NCBI RefSeq assembly: GCF_004886325.1
Contig: NZ_QXFN01000004.1
Coordinates: 372,001-436,000, forward strand
Direction of reading: 5' to 3'
Length of the DNA stretch: 64,000 nucleotides
Source: Cellulomonas telluris
Lineage (GTDB): Bacteria > Actinomycetota > Actinomycetes > Actinomycetales > Cellulomonadaceae
The position numbers were made by a program, and so were the translations under genes. Numbering within the stretch: the stretch's first letter is position 1; every line of letters starts with the position of its first letter. Of the stretch, positions 1 through 8,416 are shown piece after piece. The notes under the pieces are model-generated. The model was not told where the DNA came from and searched no databases. It saw only the letters and a program-made list of their open reading frames with translations.

Positions 1-226
1 CGACGTCGAGCTGCCCGTGGTCCTCGCCGGCCCAGTGCCGCACGACGGCGTCCACGAGCACGTCGGGGTCGGGGAGCCCGTCCGTCAGCTGCACCGCGAC
101 CGCCTGCGCGTCGACGCCGGGGGCCAGCGGCATCCGCACCTGGTGGTGGTGGAACCCGGCCGGCAGGTCCGCGCCGTGGCGCAGCCGCACGGCGGTGAGT
201 CCGTCGAGGACCGCCCCGTCAGGCAT
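1..226 (-). CDS. Unrecognised protein of the RiPP operon (partial)
   Basis: The first 75 codons are visible; the gene runs off the left edge. ATG at 226 overlaps the stop of the YcaO gene (TGA at 219-221) by 8 bases (ATGCCTGA), so it is translationally coupled to it and belongs to the same leftward operon. The visible part has no signal peptide or membrane segment. It begins MPDGAVLDGLTAVRLRHG, carries a short His run (residues 24-26) and is rich in Val, Asp and Leu. I do not recognise the family. From position it should be a maturation, tailoring or immunity partner of the YcaO enzyme; SagB-like dehydrogenases, proteases and methyltransferases are usual in this slot, but nothing visible selects one of them. 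Confidence 0.75.
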   Translation of the reverse strand, partial: MPDGAVLDGLTAVRLRHGADLPAGFHHHQVRMPLAPGVDAQAVAVQLTDGLPDPDVLVDAVVRHWAGEDHGQLDV

Positions 227-2444
227 GCGGCATCGGGAACGTGAGCAGCTCGTGCTCGGCCAGCGGCTCCTCCCGCCAGCCCAGCTCGACCGCGAGGTCC
301 TGCACACGACGGCGACCGAGGAACGGGAACGCGGCAGGCGCGTTGCCCACGGTCCCCGGGACCAGCACCCGCACGACCCGCATCCCCGTCGACGCCACGT
401 CGGGCGTCGTGAGGTCCACGACGACCACCTCGAGCCCCTGCTCCTCGACGGCCGCGCGGTACGTGGCGGCGGAGCGGTCCGGCAGGTGCGGCACGTCGTC
501 GAGGGCGCGCGTCGCGGGTGGGGCCAGGAGGTGCTCCACGCGCCGCCCCGCCCGTGGGTCGAGGTACACCTGCTGCTGCACCATGAGGTCGTCGCAGTCG
601 CGCATGTCGGGCCGGAAGTCGTCGAGGTACCGGCGGTCGGCGCGCCACGGCTTGAAGGCCCGGCCGTTGAGCTCGCCGTCGGCCATGACCTGCCAGTGCA
701 GGCCGTCGCGGCGCAGCAGGTCGCGCGACCCCTCCTGCAGCGTGAACGCCTCGGTCCACGCCTTGAGGGCGGCGTCTCGGAAGCGAGGGCGGGCCGAGAA
801 GCCCACGTTCACGAGGGCGTCGGCGTCGTCGTGCACGACCGCGGCGGCCACCGGCACGCCGAACTCGTTGTCGAGGTGCAGCAGCGCCGTCCGGCCCGTG
901 ACGACGGAGGCGAGCGCCGCGTCCGGCACGACGGCCGGCAGGGGGTGGCCGTTGAGCCACCACACCATCGTCGCGTGCCGCTCCACCACCTCCTCCAGCG
1001 CGCTCGCGACGGCGAAGTCCTCGTCGGGGCCCGCGGCGATGCCCGCGAACGCGCAGAAGTTCGTCGGCGGCGCCGACGCGTACCCGGCGGAGTACCAGTT
1101 GACGTACACGAGCGACGCGGGGACGAGCACCTCCCGGTCGCGCGTGAGCGAGCGGCCCGGCACCCAGTGCACCGGCAGGTCGCGCGTCAGCGGCACGAAC
1201 GGGAAGCCCGGCGCGCCGTACTGCGCGTCGGAGTACAGGACGAGCTCCTCGGGGTCGAGCGCGGGCGCACCGCGGCGCCGCAGCTCGTCCCAGGACGCGT
1301 GCGTCACCGGGAGCGTGTCGAGGACGTTGCCGCAGTACCGCTCGACCGACTCGCCGACCGCCGCCGCCGACGCGCCGTCGGGGTCACTGAAGGCGCTGCC
1401 CTGGCAGAGGACGTTGTTGGCCCACGGCGAGACGGCACGGACGTCGCCGACGTCGCACTGCCGCGTGACCAGCGCGGCCGGCACCGACGGGTGGTGGCGC
1501 ACGTCCCGGACACGCAGCACGAGGCCCGTGCGCGGGTCGACGAGGTCGTCGACCGGGTGCGGACGGTGCACGGTGCTGCGGTGCGGCAGCGGCAGCACCG
1601 GGTGACGCACGTGCACGACCCCGCCGTCCCCGCGGGTCACCTCGTGCAGCACGTCACCGGGCGCGGCGATGCCGTCGTGCGCACGGGCGGACGCGTCGGC
1701 GACCACGTCGAGCACGGCGTCGAGCACGTCGGGCAGCAGGTCCGGCGGCGGGCCGGCGTCCCCGCCCGGGGCGGGTGTGCGGACGGCCCGGTGGACGCGG
1801 TGGTCACGGGACGCGGCCGTGCGGCGCGCGACGGCGTCCTCGAACGACGCCCCGACGCCCGGCGTGACGAGCGGCCCCGCCCACGCGCGCCCCCGCGTGA
1901 GCTCGACGGGCAGCCACGGCACGCGCATGTCGTGGCACATCCGGTCCACATCGGCGAGGTCGCCGTCGCGCGGGCCCCGGACCGCGACGACGAGCAGCCG
2001 CCCGGACGCGTACGCGCGGTTCACGACGGCGCGAGGGTCCCACGCGATCACGTCGAGCGCGGCGCCCGGGCCGGCGCGGTCCGCGAGCGCGGCGACGAGG
2101 TCGGCGTCGCCCGTGAGGAGGACGTCGAGCCCGGGCCGGGCACGCGGGGGCGCCGGAGCGGGCGGTGGTGCGGGTGCGTCCCAGACGCGGCGCTCGGTGA
2201 GCAGCGCGCGCAGCGGGCGCGCGGCGACGGCGAGCGCCGGGTCGACGAGGCCGTCGACGGTCGCGTCCCAGGACGCGACGAGCAGCTGCACCGTCGCGGC
2301 GGGCAGCCCCACCACGTGGTGCACGTCGTCCGGCGTCGTCACGACGCACGCGGTCGGGTCGAGCGGGCGCACCTCGACACGCGCGTGGCGCGGCGGTGCG
2401 CCGGCGGGCGCGGTCGCCGGGGTGCCGACGGGGGTGGTGGTCAT
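219..2444 (-). CDS. YcaO cyclodehydratase with N-terminal leader-binding-like domain
   Basis: 741 aa. YcaO enzymes use ATP to activate a peptide backbone amide, giving azolines, thioamides or amidines in RiPPs. The ATP-site signature AAAVGESVERYCGN is at about 361-373 (G364, E365, E368, R369), and the second acidic helix ALEEVVERH at about 482-490. The protein ends FPMPHA, a Pro-x-Pro tail typical of azoline-forming YcaOs. Residues 1-230 resemble the leader-peptide-binding or E1-like half of fused cyclodehydratases, including a GPLVTPG segment near 190, but no CxxC zinc pairs are visible. ATG at 2444 follows GAGGGAA. It lies downstream of the 36-aa peptide gene and its hairpin. The YcaO assignment is firm; the chemistry is not known, because the peptide has no Cys and only a few Ser/Thr. 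Confidence 0.9.
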   Translation of the reverse strand: MTTTPVGTPATAPAGAPPRHARVEVRPLDPTACVVTTPDDVHHVVGLPAATVQLLVASWDATVDGLVDPALAVAARPLRALLTERRVWDAPAPPPAPAPPRARPGLDVLLTGDADLVAALADRAGPGAALDVIAWDPRAVVNRAYASGRLLVVAVRGPRDGDLADVDRMCHDMRVPWLPVELTRGRAWAGPLVTPGVGASFEDAVARRTAASRDHRVHRAVRTPAPGGDAGPPPDLLPDVLDAVLDVVADASARAHDGIAAPGDVLHEVTRGDGGVVHVRHPVLPLPHRSTVHRPHPVDDLVDPRTGLVLRVRDVRHHPSVPAALVTRQCDVGDVRAVSPWANNVLCQGSAFSDPDGASAAAVGESVERYCGNVLDTLPVTHASWDELRRRGAPALDPEELVLYSDAQYGAPGFPFVPLTRDLPVHWVPGRSLTRDREVLVPASLVYVNWYSAGYASAPPTNFCAFAGIAAGPDEDFAVASALEEVVERHATMVWWLNGHPLPAVVPDAALASVVTGRTALLHLDNEFGVPVAAAVVHDDADALVNVGFSARPRFRDAALKAWTEAFTLQEGSRDLLRRDGLHWQVMADGELNGRAFKPWRADRRYLDDFRPDMRDCDDLMVQQQVYLDPRAGRRVEHLLAPPATRALDDVPHLPDRSAATYRAAVEEQGLEVVVVDLTTPDVASTGMRVVRVLVPGTVGNAPAAFPFLGRRRVQDLAVELGWREEPLAEHELLTFPMPHA

Positions 2445-2580
2445 GGGTGTTCCCTCGCGGGTGGGCGCGACGGCGTGGGCCGTACAGCGCGGCGGGCGGC
2501 GTGAGCAGGTCGGGCGGCGCGGGCGGGTCAGGCGGCGCGGGTCGGGCGGGCGTAGCGTCGTCGCTGCGCACCGCGCCGAC

Positions 2581-2615
2581 GCGGGTCCGGCCCCGTGCGG
2601 TGGGGCCGGACCCGC
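2581..2615 (-). terminator. Perfect hairpin between precursor peptide and ycaO
   Basis: Two 14-nt arms (2581-2594 and 2602-2615, GCGGGTCCGGCCCC and its complement) pair perfectly around a 7-nt loop, 10 nt after the peptide stop codon. There is no T-tract. In RiPP operons such a hairpin after the precursor gene usually acts as a partial terminator or 3' stabiliser, so that substrate is made in excess of the enzyme; that role is inferred here. Confidence 0.75.
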
Positions 2616-2624
2616 GCCCGGGCG

Positions 2625-2735
2625 TCACGCCCAGGAGAACGCGGTCGCCACGTGACCGTGGTGGTTCGAGTTCGGCGCGAGGACGGTCTCCGCCGCCCGC
2701 TGCTCCTCGACCGTCGTGATCGTGATCTCAGCCAT
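2625..2735 (-). CDS. Putative RiPP precursor peptide, 36 aa
   Basis: This gene is too short for ordinary gene finders. ATG at 2735 overlaps the exporter stop by 8 bases (ATGGCTGA) and sits behind a strong Shine-Dalgarno, GGAGGTGA, with 6 nt spacing. The first 20 residues are MAEITITTVEEQRAAETVLA, an acidic, leader-like part. After one Pro comes the His-rich tail NSNHHGHVATAFSWA. The tail has three His, two Asn, two Ser and one Thr and no Cys, so a YcaO enzyme could act on Ser/Thr or on the backbone. The tail could hold a metal directly. A hairpin follows at once and the YcaO gene lies downstream. Start, coupling and context make translation very likely. The leader/core boundary and the product are inference. 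Confidence 0.8.
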   Translation of the reverse strand: MAEITITTVEEQRAAETVLAPNSNHHGHVATAFSWA

Positions 2736-4524
2736 GGTTCGTCACCTCCTCCCCGTGCTCGTCGGGACCGGGACCGGCCGGGGTCGCGAGCACCTCGCGG
2801 TAGCGCGCGCAGCCGGGGACCAGGGAGTCGTGGGTGCCGTCGGCGACGACGCGCCCGCCGTCGAGCAGGACGACGCGGTCGCACGCCCGCACGACGGCGG
2901 GCCGGTGGGTCACGACGAGGGTCGTGCGACCCCGGCGCGCCTCGCGCAGCGTGGCGAGGAACGCGGCCTCGGTACGGGCGTCCAGGCCCGCGGTCGGCTC
3001 GTCGAGGACGAGCACGGACGGGTCGCGCAGCAGCCCGCGGGCGAGGCCGAGGCGCTGCCGCTCCCCGCCGGACCACGCGCCGCCGAGCTCGGCGAGCACG
3101 GTGTCGAGCCCGTCCGGCAGCGCCCGCACCCGCTCGGCGAGGTGCGCGCGCTCGAGGGCCTGCCACAGGGCCTCGTCCGGCGCGTCCGGGGCGAGCAGGT
3201 TGGCGCGCACGCTCGCCCGGAAGACGTGGGCGTGCTGACCCACGAGCACGACGCGCTCGCGGGTGCGTCCGCCGGGCTCGTCGGCGACGCGCACACCGTC
3301 GACGTGCACCTCGCCCGCGTCGTGCCCGACGAGCCGTGCCAGCACCAGGGCCAGCGTCGACTTGCCCGCGCCGCTCGCGCCGACGACGGCGACGTGCTCA
3401 CCGGGCCGCACGTCGAGGTCGACGCCGTCGAGCACCGCGCGGTCGGTGCCCGGGTACGTCATCCGCAGCCCCTTCACGCGCAGCGCGCCGTGCTCGTCCG
3501 GGTGCCCGGCCAGGTCCTCGTGCGGCCCGTCCGCCGGGCGGGCGCCGGGGGAGCGGAGCAGCGCGTCGACGCGTGCCGCGGCGGCCGACGTCTCGCCGAG
3601 CCGCTGCAGGCCGGACACGACCGCGAGGGCGGGGGCCAGCCCGGCGCCCGCGAGGGCCACGGCCGCGGGCACCGCCTCCGCGGCGACGCCGCCGCCGACC
3701 GTCAGCAGCAGGGTCGCCAGGACGGCGGCCGCGGCGACGGCCTCCACGGCCGCCTGCTCGAGCCCGGTGCGGACCGCCAGGCCGCGGCGCACCCGCTGCA
3801 CGCGGGCGGTGCCGGCGCGCACGGCCTCGACGACGGCGGGCAGCCGACCCAGCAGCACGGTCTCCCGCGCCGCCGACCGCGCCTCCATCACGGTCGAGGC
3901 GAGGGCCGCGACCTCGGCCCGCAGGGCCGTGCCCTGGCGGTCGGCGACCGGGAGCACGAGCACGGGGACGGCGAGCACGAGGGCCTGGGCGACCGGCACG
4001 ACGAGACCGACCGGGCCCAGCCACGCGACGGCGCCCGCGGAGACGGCGACCGCGGCGGCGCCGCCCCCCACCACCTGCGCGGCGGTGTGCGCGTAGAACC
4101 ACTCGAGCTGCTCGGCGTCCGTCATGGCGGCCGCGACCGTCTCCCCGGACCGGCGCCGCCCGAGCCCGAGCGGGGCCAGCCGTGCGATCGCCGCGTGCAC
4201 CTGCCGGCGGACGGTGTCGATGACGCGGTAGGCGAGCACGTGCGCCAGCCACTGCTCGGTCCAGGCCAGCAGGCCGACGGCGACGACGGCCACGGCGAGC
4301 GCGAGGAGCTGCGCGCCGGCGGGGTCCCCGACCGCCACCGTCGTCGCCGCCCGCACCGACAGCACGCTGACGGCGACCCCGGCCACGAGCGCCGCCCAGA
4401 CGACGACCGCGACCTCGGCGAACAGGCGGCGCTGCCCACCCAGGTGCCGGCCGAGCGCGAGGACCGGCACGAGCGCGTCGCGCCACGGCGAGGGCCGCGC
4501 CGGCGCTGCTGCGGCGGCGCTCAC
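2728..4524 (-). CDS. ABC exporter subunit, CydC-like (permease-ATPase fusion)
   Basis: 598 aa half-transporter: about six membrane helices in residues 20-300, then an ATPase domain with Walker A GASGAGKS, signature WSGGERQRLGLARG and Walker B VLVLDEPTAGLD. GTG at 4524 overlaps the stop of the partner gene as GTGA, so the two subunits are coupled and probably form a heterodimer. CydDC normally exports cysteine/glutathione for cytochrome bd assembly, but no cydAB is nearby; instead the next gene, overlapping by 8 bases, is a small peptide followed by a YcaO enzyme. Export of the modified peptide is therefore the more likely role. Family assignment is solid; substrate is inferred from context. 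Confidence 0.85.
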   Translation of the reverse strand: MSAAAAAPARPSPWRDALVPVLALGRHLGGQRRLFAEVAVVVWAALVAGVAVSVLSVRAATTVAVGDPAGAQLLALAVAVVAVGLLAWTEQWLAHVLAYRVIDTVRRQVHAAIARLAPLGLGRRRSGETVAAAMTDAEQLEWFYAHTAAQVVGGGAAAVAVSAGAVAWLGPVGLVVPVAQALVLAVPVLVLPVADRQGTALRAEVAALASTVMEARSAARETVLLGRLPAVVEAVRAGTARVQRVRRGLAVRTGLEQAAVEAVAAAAVLATLLLTVGGGVAAEAVPAAVALAGAGLAPALAVVSGLQRLGETSAAAARVDALLRSPGARPADGPHEDLAGHPDEHGALRVKGLRMTYPGTDRAVLDGVDLDVRPGEHVAVVGASGAGKSTLALVLARLVGHDAGEVHVDGVRVADEPGGRTRERVVLVGQHAHVFRASVRANLLAPDAPDEALWQALERAHLAERVRALPDGLDTVLAELGGAWSGGERQRLGLARGLLRDPSVLVLDEPTAGLDARTEAAFLATLREARRGRTTLVVTHRPAVVRACDRVVLLDGGRVVADGTHDSLVPGCARYREVLATPAGPGPDEHGEEVTNHG

Positions 4525-6251
4525 GGCACCCTCACCCCGGCGAGCGCGGCGAACGCCCCAGGCCGGGCGAGGAGCGCGTCGGGTGCGCCCTGCTCGACCA
4601 CACGCCCGCCGTCCACGACGACGACGTGCCGCGCCGACCGCGCGACGTCGAGCCGGTGGGTCACGGCGACCACCGCCCGGTCGGGGTCGAGCGCGACGAC
4701 CCCGGCGACGAGGCGCGCCTCCGAGGCGGCGTCCAGCGCCGACGTCGCCTCGTCGAGGACGAGAACGTCACGGCTCTGGACCAGGGCCCGGGCCACCGCG
4801 ACGCGCTGACGCTGCCCGCCGGAGACGAGCGCCCCGCGCTCGCCGACCGGGGTGGCCAGGTGCACGGTCGGGTCCTGGGTGCCGATGCCGGCCACGGCGG
4901 CGGCGGTGGCGACGTCGGGCGCGGTGCCGGTCCGTGCACGAGGGGCGGCGGGGACGCCGAGCCCGATGTCGTCCCCGACCGTGCCGGCGAACAGCACGGG
5001 GTCCTGCGGCACGAGGGCGACGTGTGCCAGGAGCCGGTCGGGGCCGGCCGGCACGCCGTGCAGGAGCACCGTGCCGTCGACCGGGACGAGGAGCCCTGCG
5101 AGCACGCCCGCGAGCGTCGACTTGCCGCTGCCCGTCGCGCCGACGACGGCGGTGAGCCCGGGCCGCAGGACGAGGTCGACAGCGCTCAGCGCGTCGCGGT
5201 CCGTGCCGTGGTGGCGCACCCGCACCCCGCGCAGCTCCACGGGCGGGGCGCCCGGCACGCGAGCGGGCGGTGCGACCGCGACAGGGTCGTCCGGCGGGGC
5301 GTCCGCGAGCACCTGCGCCACCTGCTCGCCGGAGTAGGTCCCCAGGTACCCGGCGTGCCACGCGGCGGCGAGGTCGCGCAGCGGTCGGACGAGCTCGACC
5401 GAGAGCAGCACGAGCGTGAACACGGCGACCGGGGTCAGGGCGTCCCGGCGTGCGGCCACGACCGCGAGGACGACTGCGGGGACGGCGACGAGCGCGAGGC
5501 TCGACAGGCCCGACTCCACGAGCGAGACGCGCAGCTGGTGCAGGGTGCGGGAGAGCAGGTGCTCGGACGCCCGCGCGAGCTCGGCGGCGCGCCGGTGCTC
5601 GGCGTTGAGGGTGACGAGGGTCGTCATGCCCTGCATGGAGTCGACGAACTCGGCGTGCAGCTGCTGGTAGGCGTCCCAGTGGTCCGCTCCCCGCGCGGCG
5701 AGCACCCGGTCCCACGCGCGCGGCAGCAGCGGCAGCAGGGCGGTGGCGGCGATGGCGACGGCCCCGACGACGGGGTCGACGAGGAGGGCGGCCGTGCCGA
5801 CGCCCGCGACGACGACGCCGGTCACCAGCAGCTGCGGGAGGTAGCCCGCGAGGTAGGCGTCGAGGTTCTCCACGCCGTCGACCACCACGGCGTGGTCGCG
5901 GCCCGTGCGCCCGGCGGCCGGGTCCGCGGCGCTGCGCCGCACGAACGCGCGGGTGACCCGCTCGCGCAGGTCCTGCTTCGTGCGGCTCATGAGCGCCTGC
6001 GCGACGAGCTGGCGGGCGAGGACGAGCAGGGGACGGGCGACGAGCACGGCGGCGAGCGCGACGAGCAGGGGAGCGAGGTCCCGGACGCGGTCGGCGGGCG
6101 CGCCGGCGCCGCTCGTGAGCGCGCCGAAGACGCGGGACAGCAGGAGCGCCTGGACCACCCACGTGGCGGAGACGGCGACGCCCACGGCCGCGACGACGAG
6201 CAGGACCCACCGCCGCCCGTCCAGCAGCCGAGACAGTCGCAGGTGCACCAC
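4521..6251 (-). CDS. ABC exporter subunit, CydD-like (permease-ATPase fusion)
   Basis: 576 aa, first gene of the leftward operon. Membrane helices lie within residues 15-300. The segment DGVENLDAYLAGYLPQL (about 125-141) is typical of CydD proteins. ATPase motifs: Walker A GATGSGKS at 371-378, signature LVSGGQRQRVAVARA and Walker B VLVLDEATSALD. The GTG at 6251 is chosen because AGGGGG lies 5 nt upstream; a second GTG follows directly. The promoter (likely -10 TGATAA) falls inside the palindrome at 6264-6286, so expression is probably under a Fur/Zur-type repressor. It pairs with the CydC-like subunit. A true CydD of respiratory assembly is the alternative, but the context argues against it. 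Confidence 0.85.
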   Translation of the reverse strand: MVHLRLSRLLDGRRWVLLVVAAVGVAVSATWVVQALLLSRVFGALTSGAGAPADRVRDLAPLLVALAAVLVARPLLVLARQLVAQALMSRTKQDLRERVTRAFVRRSAADPAAGRTGRDHAVVVDGVENLDAYLAGYLPQLLVTGVVVAGVGTAALLVDPVVGAVAIAATALLPLLPRAWDRVLAARGADHWDAYQQLHAEFVDSMQGMTTLVTLNAEHRRAAELARASEHLLSRTLHQLRVSLVESGLSSLALVAVPAVVLAVVAARRDALTPVAVFTLVLLSVELVRPLRDLAAAWHAGYLGTYSGEQVAQVLADAPPDDPVAVAPPARVPGAPPVELRGVRVRHHGTDRDALSAVDLVLRPGLTAVVGATGSGKSTLAGVLAGLLVPVDGTVLLHGVPAGPDRLLAHVALVPQDPVLFAGTVGDDIGLGVPAAPRARTGTAPDVATAAAVAGIGTQDPTVHLATPVGERGALVSGGQRQRVAVARALVQSRDVLVLDEATSALDAASEARLVAGVVALDPDRAVVAVTHRLDVARSARHVVVVDGGRVVEQGAPDALLARPGAFAALAGVRVP

Positions 6252-6263
6252 GTCGACCCCCTG

Positions 6264-6286
6264 TTGCGAGTGGTTATCATTCGCGA
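6264..6286. promoter_or_regulatory. Fur/Zur-like palindromic operator between divergent operons
   Basis: The sequence fits GCGAnTGnTnAnCAnTCGC centred on 6275, an AT-containing imperfect palindrome in very GC-rich DNA. Its core, GTTATCATT, resembles the TTATCATT half-sites bound by Fur-family repressors. It covers the likely -10 of the rightward importer operon (TATCAT, 6275-6280) and, on the other strand, that of the exporter/peptide/YcaO operon, so one repressor dimer could shut both. Zur is favoured over Fur only because of the AztD-like gene downstream. Confidence 0.65.
6275..6280 (+). promoter_or_regulatory. -10 box TATCAT of importer operon (leaderless)
   Basis: TATCAT ends 7 nt before the GTG at 6288, so transcription should begin at or next to the start codon; no Shine-Dalgarno is present. 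The box lies in the middle of the operator palindrome. Confidence 0.5.
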
Positions 6287-6287
6287 T

Positions 6288-7397
6288 GTGACCTTAGGCA
6301 CCCATATCGGGCACGTCAACGCCCCGTCCGCCCACGGGACCCCGCCGGTCCTGCCGGACGAGCGCCGACCGCGCGTCGGCCTGTGGGTGCCCGTGCTCGC
6401 CGCGGCCCTGCTCGTCTCGCTCGTCCTCGCCGTCGGCATCGGCCCGCTGACGGTGGCGCCGGGCGAGGTCGCGGCAGTCGTCCACGCGCGGCTGACCGGC
6501 CGTGCTCCCGCCGCCGGGAGCACGCACGACACGGTGGTGTGGCTGCTGCGGGTCCCGCGCGTGCTCGTCGGGGCGCTGGTCGGCGCCGTGCTGGCCGCCG
6601 CCGGCGCCGCGCTGCAGGCCGTCGTGCGCAACCAGCTCGCGGACCCCTACCTGCTCGGCATCTCCTCGGGCGCCTCGCTCGGCGCCGCGCTCGTGCTCAC
6701 CGCCGGCCTCGGCTCCCTCGTCGGCGCCGTGACGCTCGCGGCCGGCGCCTTCGGCGGCGCGCTCCTCGCGCTCGCGCTGGTGCTCGTCCTGGTCGGGCGC
6801 GGTCGCGGCCTCTCGTCCCACCGGCTCGTCCTCGCCGGGCTCACCGTCGGCTACTTCCTGGCCGCCGCGACGAACCTCGTCGTCGTCCTGGCGGACAGCC
6901 GGGACGCCGTCCGCGCGGTCACGTTCTGGACCCTCGGCTCCCTCGGCCGCGCCGACTGGGGCGACCTGCCCGTGCTGGCGACCGTCGGCCTGGTGACGCT
7001 CGGCGTGCTGGTCCTGCGGTCCCGGCGCCTCGACGCGATCGGCCTCGGCGACGACGTCGCACGCAGCCTCGGCACCGACCCGGACCGCCTGCGCCGGCAG
7101 GTCGCCGCCGTCAGCGCGCTCGGCGTCGCCGCCGCCGTCGCCGTGAGCGGGTCGATCGGCTTCGTCGGTCTCGTCGTCCCGCACCTGGCGCGCCGGCTCG
7201 TCGGTGCCACCCACCGCCTCGTCGTCCCCGCGAGCGCCCTGCTCGGCGCCCTCGTCCTCGTGTGGGCGGACACCCTCGCCCGCACGGTCCTCGCCCCGCG
7301 GGAGATCCCGCTCGGCATCCTCACCGCCCTGCTCGGCACCCCGCTCCTCATGGCCCTCGTCCGGCGCCGGCTGCGCCGCCCCTCCGTCGACGGCTGA
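6288..7397 (+). CDS. FecCD/BtuC-family metallophore ABC permease
   Basis: 369 aa, about nine to ten membrane helices. Family hallmarks are the RVPRVLVGALVGAVLAAAGA segment, NQLADPYLLGISSGA, and the GSIGFVGLVVPHLARRLVG loop that contacts the ATPase. These permeases import iron-siderophores, heme, cobalamin and similar metal chelates. The GTG at 6288 is used because it lies 7 nt after TATCAT and no internal start has a better ribosome site. It is the first gene of a permease / binding protein / ATPase / AztD-like operon, divergent from the peptide-exporter operon across a shared operator. A related actinobacterial set of this family has been proposed to import F420-0; no cofE or F420 gene is seen here. 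Confidence 0.88.
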   Translation: MTLGTHIGHVNAPSAHGTPPVLPDERRPRVGLWVPVLAAALLVSLVLAVGIGPLTVAPGEVAAVVHARLTGRAPAAGSTHDTVVWLLRVPRVLVGALVGAVLAAAGAALQAVVRNQLADPYLLGISSGASLGAALVLTAGLGSLVGAVTLAAGAFGGALLALALVLVLVGRGRGLSSHRLVLAGLTVGYFLAAATNLVVVLADSRDAVRAVTFWTLGSLGRADWGDLPVLATVGLVTLGVLVLRSRRLDAIGLGDDVARSLGTDPDRLRRQVAAVSALGVAAAVAVSGSIGFVGLVVPHLARRLVGATHRLVVPASALLGALVLVWADTLARTVLAPREIPLGILTALLGTPLLMALVRRRLRRPSVDG

Positions 7398-7446
7398 CCC
7401 GCCGTCGCCCACCACCGCCCACCCGCCCGACATCCCAGGAGGACCC

Positions 7447-8415
7447 GTGTCCCGTCCCGCCCGAGCCCGCACCCGCCTGCCCGCCTCCGGGGGCGCGGCC
7501 CTGCTGCTGGCGCTCACCGCCTGCACCACCCCCGCCGCGGGCGGCGCGGCGCAGGACGGCGTGACCGTGGGGGACTGCGGCGCCGAGGTGGTGCTCGACA
7601 CCCCGCCCGGCAGCGTCATGACGGTCGGCACGGCGGCCGTCGCCCTGCTCGACGCCGCCGGTGCGGCCGACCGCATCACCGCACGCTCGGGGGAGTTCGG
7701 CGCGCCCCTGCCGGAGGGTCTGCAGGACCCGCCCTCCGACGACCTCGTCGTCGACCCGTCGGACCCGACGACCGAGGCCGTCCTCACCGCCGACCCGGAC
7801 GTGGTGCTGGGGTACGGGCTGTTCGCAGCCGACCCCGAGCAGGTGCGGGCCGCGGGCATCGAGCTGCTCACGGTGCAGGGGGAGTGCGGGCACGACGCGT
7901 CGACCGACGCCCCGGCCGAGGTCACCCTCGCGACCGTGAGCGACGACGTGCGACGGCTCGGCACGGTGTTCGGCACCTCGGACGTGGCCGACGACGCCGC
8001 GGACGCCCTCGACGCGCGCGTCGCCGACGCCGAGCGTGCGCCGACCAGTGAGACCGCTGCCTGGCTGTACTTCTTCTCGTCCTCGGACCCGCTGTCCGGG
8101 TACGGCGGGACGGGGATGCCGCACGCGGTGCTCGAGGCCGCCGGCCTGCGCAACGTGCTGGGCGACGAGGAGGACGCCTACCTGACCGTCGCGGTCGAGA
8201 GCCTGCTCGCGGAGCAGCCGGACTGGGTGGTGCTGTCCTACGGCCTGTACGGCGAGAGCGAGGACGACGCCCGCGCCGCGCTCCTGGCGCAGCCGGGCGT
8301 GGACCGGCTGACCGCCGTGCAGGAGGGGCGGGTCGTCCTGCTGCCGGGCGACGCGTCGGCGCCCTCGCCGGCGGCCGTCGACGGGCTGGAGCGGCTCGTC
8401 GCGGCGACGGGCTGA
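7447..8415 (+). CDS. Periplasmic-binding lipoprotein of metallophore importer (FecB/BtuF family)
   Basis: 322 aa. GTG at 7447 follows AGGAGG. A signal peptide ends in the lipobox LTAC, so the protein is anchored outside the membrane as in Gram-positive importers. Two lobes are apparent: residues 50-150 with a TEAVLTADPDVVLGYG segment, and a C-terminal lobe with AAWLYFFSSSDP, GMPHAVLEAAGLRNVLGD and LLAEQPDWVVLSYG, the usual layout of class III binding proteins. It lies 49 nt after the permease and 1 nt before the ATPase gene. The ligand cannot be read from the sequence; the locus suggests the modified peptide, alone or with metal. Confidence 0.87.
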   Translation: MSRPARARTRLPASGGAALLLALTACTTPAAGGAAQDGVTVGDCGAEVVLDTPPGSVMTVGTAAVALLDAAGAADRITARSGEFGAPLPEGLQDPPSDDLVVDPSDPTTEAVLTADPDVVLGYGLFAADPEQVRAAGIELLTVQGECGHDASTDAPAEVTLATVSDDVRRLGTVFGTSDVADDAADALDARVADAERAPTSETAAWLYFFSSSDPLSGYGGTGMPHAVLEAAGLRNVLGDEEDAYLTVAVESLLAEQPDWVVLSYGLYGESEDDARAALLAQPGVDRLTAVQEGRVVLLPGDASAPSPAAVDGLERLVAATG

Positions 8416-8416
8416 C

